The translations under genes were made by a program, and so were the position numbers. The notes beneath the pieces are model-generated. The model was not told the origin of the DNA. It was given only the letters and a program-made list of their open reading frames with translations, and searched no databases. A stretch of DNA of 59,716 bases. Source: JAGOGN01 sp036652735 (GTDB taxonomy: Bacteria; Bacillota; Clostridia; Lachnospirales; Lachnospiraceae). The DNA lies in the NCBI GenBank assembly GCA_036652735.1, contig JAVVVI010000009.1:1-59716 (forward strand), written 5' to 3'. Of the stretch, positions 43,111-52,748 are shown piece by piece (the stretch's first letter is position 1; each line of letters opens with the position of its first letter).

Positions 43111-44970
43111 ATGATATTAGAACAAATTCAGGAACCCAATGACATAAAAAAAATAGCACCTGGGGAATGGAATTTTCTGGCAGAAGAAATTCGGCAATTC
43201 TTAATTGAAAAAATATCCCTTACCGGAGGTCATTTGGCCTCAAATTTAGGTGCAGTAGAATTAACAATGGCACTCCATTTAACGTATCAGTTACCGCAGG
43301 ATAAAATCATATGGGATGTTGGACATCAATCCTATACGCACAAACTTCTTACGGGACGTAAATCAGGGTTTGATACCTTAAGGCAGTATAAGGGAATGAG
43401 TGGATTTCCAAAGAGGGAAGAAAGCGACTGTGACAGCTTTGATACCGGCCACAGTTCAACATCCATTTCAGCAGGTCTTGGATATGCACAGGCAAAAGAG
43501 CTTACCGGTAATACAGGGAAGATCATTTCCGTGATTGGGGACGGGGCATTAACCGGTGGAATTGCATTTGAGGCACTGAATAATGCGTCACGAATTAAAA
43601 CAAATTTTATTATTGTACTAAATGACAATAATATGTCTATTTCTGAAAATGTAGGCGGACTATCCAGTCATTTGGGTAATTTGCGTACGGCTCCGGTTTA
43701 TCAGGGATTAAAAAGCGGAGTCACGAATTCTTTAAGTAAGATTCCAGTTTATGGAGATCGGATTATAAAAAATATACGTCGAACAAAAAATGGAATTAAA
43801 CAACTGTTAATTCCGGGAATGATATTTGAAGATATGGGTATTACCTATTTGGGACCGGTTGACGGACATAATATTATGCAGATGATGAAAGTATTTAAGG
43901 AAGCATCCAAGGTAGAAGGTGCTGTTTTAGTTCATGTAGTAACACAAAAAGGGAAGGGGTATTTACCGGCGGAACGTCATCCGGCAAGATTTCATGGCAC
44001 GGCTCCTTTTGATATTGACACAGGATTACCGAAGAAAAAAGGAAAGGCCTCTTATACCGATATTTTTTCAACTGTAATGCGCAAATTAGGGGATCGAGAT
44101 GAAAAAATAGTAGCGATTACAGCGGCAATGGCAGATGGAACCGGATTAAAGCGATTCTCAAATATGTTTCCCAACCGATTTTTTGATGTGGGAATTGCCG
44201 AACAGCATGCGGTTACCTTTGCGGCAGGGTTAGCGGCTGCGGGTTTAAAGCCGGTAGTTGCTGTTTATTCTTCTTTTTTGCAAAGAGCATATGATGAGCT
44301 TCTCCATGATGTATGCATGCAGAAACTACATGTGATTTTTGCAATTGACAGAGCGGGTTTAGTTGGAGCGGATGGACAGACCCATCATGGAACCTTTGAT
44401 TTATCCTATTTAGCTGCTATGCCCAATATGACGATTCTAGCACCTAAAAACAAATGGGAACTCTCAGATATGATGAAATTTGCAGTAGATTTTAATGGTC
44501 CAATTGCAATCCGTTATGGGCGCGGAGAAGCTTATAATGGATTAGAAGACAAGCGGGAACCAATAGAGATGGGAATAAGTGAGATACTCTATGAGGAATC
44601 ACAGATTGCGCTTCTGGCAGTGGGCAGTATGGTTGAAAATGCAGAAAAAGTCAGAGAGCAGTTAAAGGACAAGGGCTATCAGGCAACACTTATCAATGTA
44701 CGATTTATAAAACCATTGGATGTGGAACTGTTAAGAAAACTGCCAGTGAAGCATGAATTAATTGTTACCCTGGAAGAAAATGTGTTAATAGGTGGATTTG
44801 GTCAGCAGGTAGCAGCTTTTTATGCAAAAGAAAATACAAGCATAAAACAAATTCAAATTGGTATTGAAGATACCTTTATCGAACAAGGCAGTGTAGCACA
44901 ATTGTGGAAAGAAACGGGAATGGATGCAGATACCGTTACGGCAAAAATAATAAATTCCCTTCAAGGATGA
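43111..44970 (+). CDS. dxs: 1-deoxy-D-xylulose-5-phosphate synthase
   Basis: 619 residues, thiamine-diphosphate enzyme for the first step of the MEP isoprenoid pathway. Seen: WDVGHQSYTHKLLTGR, GDGALTGGIAFEALN...NDNNMSISENVG (ThDP-Mg site), GPVDGHN, and the transketolase-like half with GIAEQHAVTFAAGLA and FDLSYLAAMPNM. Full length. It lies 12 nt after ispA in the operon. Confidence 0.96.
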   Translation: MILEQIQEPNDIKKIAPGEWNFLAEEIRQFLIEKISLTGGHLASNLGAVELTMALHLTYQLPQDKIIWDVGHQSYTHKLLTGRKSGFDTLRQYKGMSGFPKREESDCDSFDTGHSSTSISAGLGYAQAKELTGNTGKIISVIGDGALTGGIAFEALNNASRIKTNFIIVLNDNNMSISENVGGLSSHLGNLRTAPVYQGLKSGVTNSLSKIPVYGDRIIKNIRRTKNGIKQLLIPGMIFEDMGITYLGPVDGHNIMQMMKVFKEASKVEGAVLVHVVTQKGKGYLPAERHPARFHGTAPFDIDTGLPKKKGKASYTDIFSTVMRKLGDRDEKIVAITAAMADGTGLKRFSNMFPNRFFDVGIAEQHAVTFAAGLAAAGLKPVVAVYSSFLQRAYDELLHDVCMQKLHVIFAIDRAGLVGADGQTHHGTFDLSYLAAMPNMTILAPKNKWELSDMMKFAVDFNGPIAIRYGRGEAYNGLEDKREPIEMGISEILYEESQIALLAVGSMVENAEKVREQLKDKGYQATLINVRFIKPLDVELLRKLPVKHELIVTLEENVLIGGFGQQVAAFYAKENTSIKQIQIGIEDTFIEQGSVAQLWKETGMDADTVTAKIINSLQG

Positions 44971-44974
44971 TGAG

Positions 44975-45778
44975 ATGAAAGAAAGATTGGATGTACTTTT
45001 AGTAAAAAAAGATTTGGCACCCTCCAGAGAAAAAGCAAAAGCAATGATTATGTCAGGGAATGTGTTTGTAAACAACCAGCGTGAGGATAAGGCAGGAACA
45101 GCCTTTGATGAAACTTCAATTATTGAAGTCCGTGGAAACACCTTGAAATATGTAAGCCGTGGTGGGCTCAAACTGGAAAAAGCAATGCAGGAATTCGGAA
45201 TTGAATTAACCGATGCGGTTTGCATGGATATCGGAGCATCCACAGGAGGCTTTACAGATTGTATGCTTCAAAATGATGCAAAAAAAGTATTTGCTGTTGA
45301 CGTAGGGTATGGGCAGTTTGCCTGGAAGTTACGACAAGATCCCCGGGTGGTATGTATGGAAAAAACAAATATTCGATATGTAACCCAAGAAGATATTAAA
45401 GAAGAACTGGATTTTGCATCTGTGGATGTATCCTTTATTTCATTGACAAAAGTGCTGGAACCGGCATATCAGTTACTGAAAACAGGGGGAAGAATGGTTT
45501 GTTTAATTAAACCGCAGTTTGAAGCAGGAAGAGAAAAGGTTGGAAAAAAAGGGGTTGTGAGAGATCAGGGAACACATCTTGAAGTAATTGAAAAGGTGGT
45601 GCTGTTTGCCAGAACGCTGGGATTCTCCATTTTGGGTATTTCCTATTCCCCAATTAAGGGACCGGAGGGGAATATTGAATATCTTGTATACATAAGAAAA
45701 GACGGTCAGGGATTATTGGAAGGAGAGGCGAATGCAGAAGCAGTTGTTCTAAATGCACATGCAACGCTGGATAAATAG
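44975..45778 (+). CDS. tlyA: TlyA-family rRNA methyltransferase (hemolysin A-like)
   Basis: 267 residues. S4 RNA-binding domain at the start (MKERLDVLLVKKDLAPSREKAK), then an FtsJ-type methyltransferase with SAM loop DIGASTGGFTDCML near residue 85 and catalytic-lysine region LIKPQFEAG. Family members 2'-O-methylate 16S/23S rRNA. It abuts nadK with no spacing. Confidence 0.93.
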   Translation: MKERLDVLLVKKDLAPSREKAKAMIMSGNVFVNNQREDKAGTAFDETSIIEVRGNTLKYVSRGGLKLEKAMQEFGIELTDAVCMDIGASTGGFTDCMLQNDAKKVFAVDVGYGQFAWKLRQDPRVVCMEKTNIRYVTQEDIKEELDFASVDVSFISLTKVLEPAYQLLKTGGRMVCLIKPQFEAGREKVGKKGVVRDQGTHLEVIEKVVLFARTLGFSILGISYSPIKGPEGNIEYLVYIRKDGQGLLEGEANAEAVVLNAHATLDK

Positions 45779-46639
45779 ATGAAATATTTTTATATTATTG
45801 GAAACGCATCAAAGCCGGAAAACAAACAATATCTCTATCAAATGAAAGAATATATTCAGCATCATGGTGGAATTTGCCAGTTAAAGGAAGTATCTGCTTT
45901 TTCACAGTTGAAAGATCCACAAGGCTTAAAGGATATGAGTGAAAATACAGAATGTATTATGGTTTTAGGAGGGGATGGTACTTTAATTCGCTCTGCAAAT
46001 GCAACAGAAAAAATGGAAATTCCATTAATCGGTGTTAATTTTGGTACAATGGGGTACTTATGTGATATAGATGAGTCCAATATTATGCAGTCTATAAAGC
46101 AGGTTATGGCAGATGATTATTTTATAGAAGATCGAATGCGTTTGGAAGGATACAATATTCGTGGAAATAAGTTAAAAGAAACAATGAATGCGTTAAATGA
46201 TATTGTGATTTATCGGTATGGTAATTTAAGAGTAGTGGACTATATCTTGTATGTGAATGGCCAGCATTTAAATACCTTTAGTTCGGATGGTATTATTATC
46301 TCCACACCAACAGGTTCCACGGGATACAGTATGTCATGTGGAGGGCCAATTGTGGATCCCGCTGCCAAAATGTTATTGATTACTCCAATCAGTCCTCATA
46401 CATTAAGCACAAGAAGCATTGTTTTAAATGCGGATGACGAAATTATAGTTGAAATTGGAGAACGTCATCTTGGCCAGAAGGAATCGGTTATTGTGAGCTA
46501 TGATGGAGAAACAGCAGCGGAGCTGGATGTGGGCGACCGGGTAGTGGTTAGAAAATCAGATAAATATACAAAATTATTAAAATTACGCAAGCAGAGTTTT
46601 TTGGAGACCATTCGTGATAAAATGCAGGAAAATAATTAG
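45779..46639 (+). CDS. nadK: NAD kinase
   Basis: A 286-residue kinase that converts NAD to NADP. VLGGDGTLIRSANA (GGDGT motif near residue 63), NFGTMGYLCDID, the NDIVIYRYG motif, STPTGSTGYSMSCGGPIVDP and PISPHTLSTRSIVL are all present. Position between tlyA and argR is the common Firmicutes order. Confidence 0.96.
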   Translation: MKYFYIIGNASKPENKQYLYQMKEYIQHHGGICQLKEVSAFSQLKDPQGLKDMSENTECIMVLGGDGTLIRSANATEKMEIPLIGVNFGTMGYLCDIDESNIMQSIKQVMADDYFIEDRMRLEGYNIRGNKLKETMNALNDIVIYRYGNLRVVDYILYVNGQHLNTFSSDGIIISTPTGSTGYSMSCGGPIVDPAAKMLLITPISPHTLSTRSIVLNADDEIIVEIGERHLGQKESVIVSYDGETAAELDVGDRVVVRKSDKYTKLLKLRKQSFLETIRDKMQENN

Positions 46640-46647
46640 GAGAAAGA

Positions 46648-47100
46648 ATGAAGACAAAGAGACAACTTAAAATTCTTGAAATAATTAGAAAAGAGAATGT
46701 AGAAACCCAGGAAGACTTATTAAAAAAGCTTCAAAACAATGGATTCCCAGTGACGCAGGCAACCATATCCAGAGATATTAGAGAGTTGAAGTTAACCAAA
46801 ATAGTGGATAAGGGTGGAAGACAAAAATATGTTTCATTAGAGGGAACACTTGATAAACTCAGTGAGAAGCTGGTTCGCGTGTTTCGAGAAGGCTTTTTAT
46901 CAATGGAACTATCAGAAAATATTCTTGTGATTCGCACGGTGAGCGGTATGGCAATGGCAGTGGCCGCAGCATTGGATTCCATGGAGTGTGAAGAAGTACT
47001 TGGGAGTATCGCAGGAGACGATACTGTATTTAGTGTAGTACGTACAAGAGTTGGTGCTGAAAACTTGATGGATCAGTTAAAAACGATTGCAGAGCAATAG
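46648..47100 (+). CDS. argR: Arginine repressor
   Basis: A 150-residue ArgR/AhrC regulator. N-terminal winged helix (KILEIIRKENVETQEDLLKKL...ATISRDIRELKL) and C-terminal hexamerisation and arginine-binding domain (SGMAMAVAAALDSMECEEVLGSIAGDDTVF). It controls arginine synthesis and breakdown genes, none of which are in this window. GGAGAAAG precedes the ATG. Confidence 0.95.
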   Translation: MKTKRQLKILEIIRKENVETQEDLLKKLQNNGFPVTQATISRDIRELKLTKIVDKGGRQKYVSLEGTLDKLSEKLVRVFREGFLSMELSENILVIRTVSGMAMAVAAALDSMECEEVLGSIAGDDTVFSVVRTRVGAENLMDQLKTIAEQ

Positions 47101-47113
47101 GAAAGGAGAAACT

Positions 47114-48799
47114 ATGCTACTTAGTCTACATGTAAAGAATCTAGCTTTAATCCAAGAAGCAGAAGTGTTTTTTTCCAAGGGATTGAATATACTAACCGGC
47201 GAAACAGGAGCAGGAAAATCAATTATTATTGGATCCATGAATCTTGCACTGGGCGAAAAAGTCCCAAAAGAATTGTTAAGAGATAATGAAGAAGATGCAT
47301 TGGTGGAGCTTATATTTCAAGTAGAAAATCAATGGCAGCGCCAAACACTGGCTGCAATGGATATTTATCCGGAAAATGACGAAGTCAGTATGACCCGACG
47401 AATCATGAAAGGACGAAGTATTGGTAAAATCAATGGGGAGAGTACAACAACGCAGAAAATGCGAGAAGTTGCTTCTTTATTTATTGATATTTATGGACAA
47501 AAGGAGCACCAATCTTTATTAAATCGAAAAAAACATCTGGAACTACTGGATGATTATGGGAAAAACCAGCTGAAGGATTTAAAAGATAAGTTGAGGGAAA
47601 CTTATAAAGAATATAAAAAACTTGCAAAGGAAAATGACAGCGTAGTGATAGATGAGCAAGAGCGAATCCGAGAGCTGTCTTTTTTGGAATTTGAAGTGGC
47701 TGAAATAGAGGAAGCGGCAATTCTGGAGGATGAAGATGAGGAATTGGAACGCAGCTATAAACGCATGATCAATAGTAAAAAGATCTTGACCGGAGCAGGG
47801 GAAGCATATCGCTGCACGGATGATGGTGAAGAGAATGCAGCGGATTTTATTGGAAGAGCGTATCGGGAACTCTCTGCGGTTACGGCTTATGACCATACCC
47901 TGGATGGTATTTGCAGTCAATTATCCGATATCGATGGATTATTAAATGATTTCAATCGTGAGCTTGCTGAATATTTAAGCAAATCAGAATTTGAAGAAGA
48001 AGATTTTTCCAAAGTAGAAAATCGATTAAATAGTTTAAATCATTTAAAAGCAAAGTATGGCGGCAGCCTTCCAATGGTTATGGAAGCATTAAATAGAAAA
48101 TCAGAGCGTATTGCTCAATTACAGAAGTATGATTTATATTTGGAAGCATTAAAAAAACAATTTGCAGAAGTAACAGGTCAGATGAATGAAATTTGTGAAG
48201 AGATATCCAAGGTTCGAAAGAAATGTGCAAAAAAACTTGCAAAAGAAGTGGAAAAAAGTTTGAGTGATTTGAATTTTTTAGATGTTCGTTTTGATATGGA
48301 ATTCTCAAAACTGGATCATTTTACAGCAAATGGATATGATGATCCTCAGTTTGTGATATCAACGAATCCGGGAGAGCCGCTTAAACCAATTGACAAAGTA
48401 GCATCCGGTGGAGAATTATCTCGAATTATGCTTGGATTAAAGTCGGTGTTGGCAAGTAATGAAGAGATTGGAACACTAATCTTTGACGAGATTGACTCCG
48501 GAATTAGTGGACGAACGGCTCAAAAGGTGTCCGAAAAAATGAATGCCATAGGAAGACACCATCAGGTCATCTGCATTACCCACCTACCTCAAATTGCATC
48601 AATGGCGGATGCGCATTATTTAATTGAAAAATCTGTGATTGACAGTGCTACTATTTCCACAATTTGCAGATTGGGAGAAGAGGAAAGCGTAGTGGAACTG
48701 GCACGTATGCTGGGTGGTGTTCAGGTGACACAGACGGTTATGGAAAGTGCAAAAGAAATGCGTCAACTGGCAATTCTTTCAAAAAAAATAGAGGTTTAA
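47114..48799 (+). CDS. recN: DNA repair protein RecN
   Basis: A 561-residue SMC-like ATPase of double-strand-break repair. MLLSLHVKNLALIQEAEVFF, Walker A TGETGAGKSIIIGS (near residue 30), a long coiled coil, ASGGELSRIMLGLKS and Walker B TLIFDEIDSGISGRTA. ATG 47114 follows GAAAGGAG. The longer frame from 47087 overlaps argR and is rejected. No SOS box was seen upstream, since the gene is within the operon. Confidence 0.95.
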   Translation: MLLSLHVKNLALIQEAEVFFSKGLNILTGETGAGKSIIIGSMNLALGEKVPKELLRDNEEDALVELIFQVENQWQRQTLAAMDIYPENDEVSMTRRIMKGRSIGKINGESTTTQKMREVASLFIDIYGQKEHQSLLNRKKHLELLDDYGKNQLKDLKDKLRETYKEYKKLAKENDSVVIDEQERIRELSFLEFEVAEIEEAAILEDEDEELERSYKRMINSKKILTGAGEAYRCTDDGEENAADFIGRAYRELSAVTAYDHTLDGICSQLSDIDGLLNDFNRELAEYLSKSEFEEEDFSKVENRLNSLNHLKAKYGGSLPMVMEALNRKSERIAQLQKYDLYLEALKKQFAEVTGQMNEICEEISKVRKKCAKKLAKEVEKSLSDLNFLDVRFDMEFSKLDHFTANGYDDPQFVISTNPGEPLKPIDKVASGGELSRIMLGLKSVLASNEEIGTLIFDEIDSGISGRTAQKVSEKMNAIGRHHQVICITHLPQIASMADAHYLIEKSVIDSATISTICRLGEEESVVELARMLGGVQVTQTVMESAKEMRQLAILSKKIEV

Positions 48800-48857
48800 A
48801 ATTGCAATAATCCATATACTATAGCGGATGTAAACTATAGAGATGGGAAGTAGCAGG

Positions 48858-49741
48858 ATGAAAAGATTTTTTAAATATTGGAAATGGTTTTTACCGGTAA
48901 GTGTTTGCATAGTCGTGATTTTTTCCTATAGTCTGATTGTGGATTCCATACCGGATCAAATTCATATCATAACAGGAAAAGAACAGAACTTTAGCTTTGG
49001 AATCCCGGTAACCGGTGAAGTGGCAGATTCCAAGGCAGAAGTTTTTACCAATCAAAGTGAAAAATTAGGGAGTGATACATTACATTTAAATCTTCAAAAA
49101 AATTTTTCATTGAAATCCGAGACACAAGGTAATTTTTCGATTTTATGTAAGTTATTTGGAATCTTTTCGGTTAAAAAAGTGGACGTGCAGGTTGTGGATG
49201 GAGAAAAAGTAATTCCCGGAGGAACCGCAATTGGTATTTATGTAGAATCCGATGGCATTCTGATCTTAGGCACAGGTCCGGTTACCGCAGTAAATGGTGA
49301 AAAAAAAGAACCGGCACTTGATATTGTAAAATCCGGTGATTATATTCTTGCTGTCAATGGAGAAAAAATCAAAGGAAAAGAAGAATTAATTAAAAAAATT
49401 AATTTACATGGTAAGTTATACAATGAAAAACCGGTTATAATTACAATTCGACGGGAAGATCAGGAACTCTGTAAAAGAATAACGCCCATAAAGACCGATG
49501 AAGGGGAATATCGATTGGGAATTTGGGTGAGGGACGATCTTGCCGGAATTGGTACGCTGACCTTTATTACATTAGATGGAAAATTTGGTGCACTTGGTCA
49601 TTGTGTCAGTGATATTGATACTGGAAAATCACTTCAACTGGAAAAAGGTTCCATTTATGAGACCTTAATTACCGGCATTAACAAAGGAAAAAGGGGAACT
49701 CCCGGGGAGCTGTTGGGATTAATCAACTATAAATCGGAAAA
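48858..49741 (+). CDS. spoIVB: SpoIVB peptidase, N-terminal part (cut by assembly gap)
   Basis: Forespore serine peptidase (S55) that signals across the inner forespore membrane to switch on pro-sigma-K processing. One N-terminal membrane helix, a PDZ domain (about residues 110-195, GDYILAVNGEKIKGKEEL), then the peptidase domain with WVRDDLAGIGTLTF and the catalytic histidine in GALGHCVSDIDTGK. The catalytic serine region (GMSGSP in the family) is lost in the gap. ATG 48858 lies behind GGGAAG; ATG 48843 in frame is an alternative. The order recN-spoIVB-spo0A is standard. Confidence 0.92.
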
Positions 49742-49841
49742 NNNNNNNNNNNNNNNNNNNNNNNNNNNNNNNNNNNNNNNNNNNNNNNNNNNNNNNNNNN
49801 NNNNNNNNNNNNNNNNNNNNNNNNNNNNNNNNNNNNNNNNN
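49742..49841. other. Assembly gap of 100 N (true missing sequence)
   Basis: Unlike the other two gaps, the flanks share no overlap. The last third of spoIVB, expected to be around 300-400 bp, is missing, so the real gap is longer than drawn. Confidence 0.9.
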
Positions 49842-49857
49842 GGACGATAAGTTTGTC

Positions 49858-49886
49858 TTGAAACTGTACAGAATAGTGTATATAAT
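49858..49886 (+). promoter_or_regulatory. Sigma-A-type promoter of spo0A
   Basis: TTGAAA (49858-49863), 17 bp, TATAAT (49881-49886). An inverted repeat ATCTTATT-AAA-AATAAGAT (49914-49932) and a near 0A box TGTCGTA lie between it and the gene. Confidence 0.6.
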
Positions 49887-49976
49887 ACAAATAGTTTCCA
49901 TTTGCGAGATAATATCTTATTAAAAATAAGATTGTCGTAGTTAGGGATGTAAGACAAGAAAATAGTGGAGGGTGTA

Positions 49977-50783
49977 ATGGAAAAACTGAATGTAGTAATT
50001 GCAGATGACAATGAGAGAATGGTACGATTACTGGAAGAAATCGTAAACAATGATAGTGAGATGGGAGTTGTCGGAACTGCAAAAGATGGGGAAGAAGCAT
50101 ATAATTTAATTAAAACGAAAAATCCGGATGTAGTTTTATTAGATATTGTAATGCCAAAATTAGACGGTCTTGGAGTGCTGGATAAAGTGAATACCGATAG
50201 ATGTATTAAGAAACATCCGGCGTTTATTATGATTAGTGCAATTGGGCAGGAAAAAATCACAGAAGATGCATTTCGATTGGGTGCAGACTATTACATAATG
50301 AAACCATTTGATAATAAAATGGTAATCAGCCGAATTAAGGATTTAAAAAGCAGAACTGAGAGTACAAGTCTGGGAGAGAGAAAAGTACATGCATTTGAGA
50401 ATCATGAAGACTATAAAAAAAGAAATCTTGAAAGTGATGTGACAGATATTATACATGAAATTGGTGTGCCGGCTCATATTAAAGGGTATCAGTATTTACG
50501 AGAAGCGATTATTATGGCAGTCAATGATATGGAAAAGCTTAATTCCATTACAAAAATATTATATCCGGAAATTGCCAAACAATTTCAAACAACACCAAGC
50601 AGGGTAGAAAGAGCGATTCGGCATGCCATAGAAGTGGCATGGAGTAGGGGGAAAATGGATACGATTGATGATTTGTTTGGTTATACCATTAATAATGGAA
50701 AAGGAAAACCAACAAATTCAGAATTTATTGCATTAATTGCAGATAAAATTCGATTGGAGTATAAAAAAGAAAATTATAAATAG
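49977..50783 (+). CDS. spo0A: Sporulation transcription factor Spo0A
   Basis: 268-residue master regulator of sporulation. Receiver domain with acidic pocket D10-D11, phosphorylated D56 (VVLLDIVMPKLDG) and the conserved Lys in MKPFD. The C-terminal DNA-binding domain is highly conserved: EIGVPAHIKGYQYLREAI, TPSRVERAIRHAIEVAWSRG, GKPTNSEFIALIADK. ATG 49977 follows GGAGGG. A GTG at 49965 is within that site and is rejected. A strong terminator follows. Confidence 0.97.
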   Translation: MEKLNVVIADDNERMVRLLEEIVNNDSEMGVVGTAKDGEEAYNLIKTKNPDVVLLDIVMPKLDGLGVLDKVNTDRCIKKHPAFIMISAIGQEKITEDAFRLGADYYIMKPFDNKMVISRIKDLKSRTESTSLGERKVHAFENHEDYKKRNLESDVTDIIHEIGVPAHIKGYQYLREAIIMAVNDMEKLNSITKILYPEIAKQFQTTPSRVERAIRHAIEVAWSRGKMDTIDDLFGYTINNGKGKPTNSEFIALIADKIRLEYKKENYK

Positions 50784-50802
50784 TAATTATAAATAAAATA
50801 GG

Positions 50803-50852
50803 AAAACAGAGGCAGAAGTCATCCATAACCGATGATTTTTGCCTCTGTTTAT
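50803..50852. terminator. Bidirectional terminator between spo0A and the DUF5688-like gene
   Basis: AAACAGAGGCA...TCATC (50804-50823) pairs with GATGA...TGCCTCTGTTT (50831-50850). It separates two convergent genes. Confidence 0.85.
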
Positions 50853-50861
50853 AGGTATAAA

Positions 50862-51019
50862 TTAATTCACAGAAAGTGCCTGAACATCCCAATCATAATA
50901 ATAGGCATGATCAGAGAGAATTTCCTCTTCTTCTACTTGTTCTGTATTGACTTCAAGAACCATATGCGTATATTTAATAATGTCAGAACGATCTTTTGTT
51001 GGAACAATTATAAATAGCG
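50862..51019 (-). CDS. DUF5688-like protein, exon 2 (C-terminal 52 residues)
   Basis: Second exon of the gene begun at 52538. It reads on from the 3' splice site as LFIIVPTKDRSD, then a Glu-rich DHAYYYDWDVQALSVN and stop. Joined to exon 1 it gives VHEALFIIVPT with no frame break. Without splicing this segment has no ribosome site of its own, only a GTG inside the intron. Total spliced CDS is 909 nt (751 plus 158), 302 residues. Confidence 0.82.
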
Positions 51020-51787
51020 ATAGGTAAGGTCTGAGTAGAATCAAAATGCTACCGTCCACCTTTTCCCCCGCTCCGCACCGTACGTGAGACTTTCACCTCA
51101 TACGGCGCTCCATCAAATTAAACCTATTTACTCATATATGGTTTGAGTTTTAATGAATGAACCTGACTTGGGGCTATCCCTCCACGGCTTATTATCCCCG
51201 CTTCACAGGTAGAGTGCCCCTACTTTCACTGACATAAATTGTGTTGCCACAAACCGCCTCAAAGAAATTGCACTTTCTAATCGTTGTCAGCTTCCCCCGT
51301 TCCTATTTTCCTATCTGTTCTTATACCCTTAGCCGCTCTCTTTGAGCCTGTAAGCTTTCTAGTGCCTGTAACACTACATGGATGTTCAGAACGAATATCT
51401 TACACAACCACACTTACCTGACGTTATGTCATCAATGCATTTCTACATTGTCATCCTTTAGACCCTTTTCTTCAAGAGTTCGCCAGCTGCCTTTGTATGG
51501 GCAACATTCTCGACATAGGTATTTTATAGACTTCCGGCCTATCATCCACTCGACCACCTCTGGTTCGCAGTTCCTCGCCCTTACGCGTTAGGGTGGTTCT
51601 CAGCCGTCTTCACCGAGCTTATAACCTCTCACAGGATGCAACTGTAAGACGCTATTCGGAGTATCAAAGGAAGCGTTTCATAGCGTTACCTAATCTTTCC
51701 ACTTCTTGGAAAATAAGTTATTGCTGCAGTTAGTAGAAAATCGCAGCCCTCGCCTTTTGTTTATTTATGAGGCGAAACGGGTCGCAC
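51020..51787 (-). mobile_element. Group II intron without open reading frame (768 nt)
   Basis: On the minus strand the element starts GTGCGACCCG, the group II 5' consensus GUGYG. It has domain V at about 51075-51110 (AGC triad, CCGTATGAG, GTGAAAG, CTCACGTACGG) and a domain VI with a candidate bulged A before the 3' end CCTTACCTAT (AY). Domain IV is short and holds no reverse transcriptase, so mobility and perhaps splicing need a maturase from elsewhere. The 5' splice point is between 51788 and 51787, the 3' between 51020 and 51019. Exact removal restores the host frame. Confidence 0.92.
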
Positions 51788-52538
51788 CTTCATGGACGCT
51801 GCTTGGAAGAATATAAAAACAGGATTGCAATGTTTCAGCAATTTTTTTCAGCATGCCGTTATACAAGATACATGCGGCACCAAAGAGTTTCGAACTATTT
51901 GTTAAAACGTACATGGGACAAAGTGCGTAGGTGGAACCAGGAAGTTCATTGGAGATCGATTGCGTTTCCAAATAAGATTCAAGGATAGAAGTCATAGAGT
52001 TAAAATCGTCCGGCAGAAGGAACGGTGTATTGATTGCGGCTAAATCATAGAGTTCTTTATCCGTAATATTCCAAAGCTTCAGGTGTTGGTTGCGAATAAG
52101 AATCGTAATATTACCACGTTCCCCGGCATCAACAAGGCAATAAAAAATAATGGCAAGGTCTAAATAAGGAATATGGGGAATTTCTTTCAACAAAATCTTA
52201 TTTTTCTCCAAATTAACCAGTTTAAATACAATCTTATCTTTAATTTTAGAAAAATTTGTGAAAAACTCAAGATCAATGGGAGAAGGGGAACGATTTTTCT
52301 CATAAAGGAGGAGAATTTCATCACAAATCGTAGGGATAGATGTTCCATTTTTAAAGGATAAAAAATAAGAATTAAGGTAGATTGTAGGAGAAATGTTATT
52401 CCCAGCTTCTAAAATGCTTAGGCCATCTAAGGGTACGTGGTTGTTCTTGATAATTTCCTGGATTTGTACCTTCTTTTCATAACCAACTCGGTGCTGGATT
52501 TGTGTGAGAATCGTGCTTTTAAAATCTGAATAATTCAT
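51788..52538 (-). CDS. DUF5688-like protein, exon 1 (N-terminal 250 residues plus one base)
   Basis: A cytoplasmic protein of unknown function, like those common in Lachnospiraceae (DUF5688 by memory). Exon 1 runs from MNYSDFKSTILTQIQ to YILPSSVHE and the first base of an Ala codon. Recognisable parts are PTIYLNSYFLSFKNG, ALCPMYVLTNSSKLFGAACILY and CFYILPSSVHE. There is no signal peptide or membrane helix. ATG 52538 follows AAGGAGGT. Unspliced, the frame would run into the intron and stop after seven foreign codons at 51765. Genome-wide, this family often sits in small multi-copy sets. Confidence 0.85.
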
Positions 52539-52696
52539 AGAACCTCCTTATAATAGATAGTTGTAGGGAAAAGTGCACGAATGTGCAGATAAAAAATGAA
52601 AGATAATCGGTGACATTAGAATATCATTTTTGATTTAGAATTGCAAGGGGAATTCTAATTTTAAATATAAAATTTATGTAAAGTCGGATTCTTATA

Positions 52697-52725
52697 TTGA
52701 CATTTTTTGTAAATGACATTATGCT
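52697..52725 (+). promoter_or_regulatory. Promoter of the FtsX-type permease gene
   Basis: TTGACA (52697-52702), 17 bp, TATGCT (52720-52725), 23 bp before the start codon. Confidence 0.55.
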
Positions 52726-52748
52726 CAAAGGAAGAGGGAGGGATCCTT

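Noticed and set aside
50862..51059. Separate small gene on the minus strand
   Set aside because: It starts inside intron domain VI; its useful part is exon 2 of the split gene.
51382..51591. Open frame of 69 codons in the group II intron (plus strand)
   Set aside because: It runs opposite to the intron, has no reverse transcriptase motif and no ribosome site.
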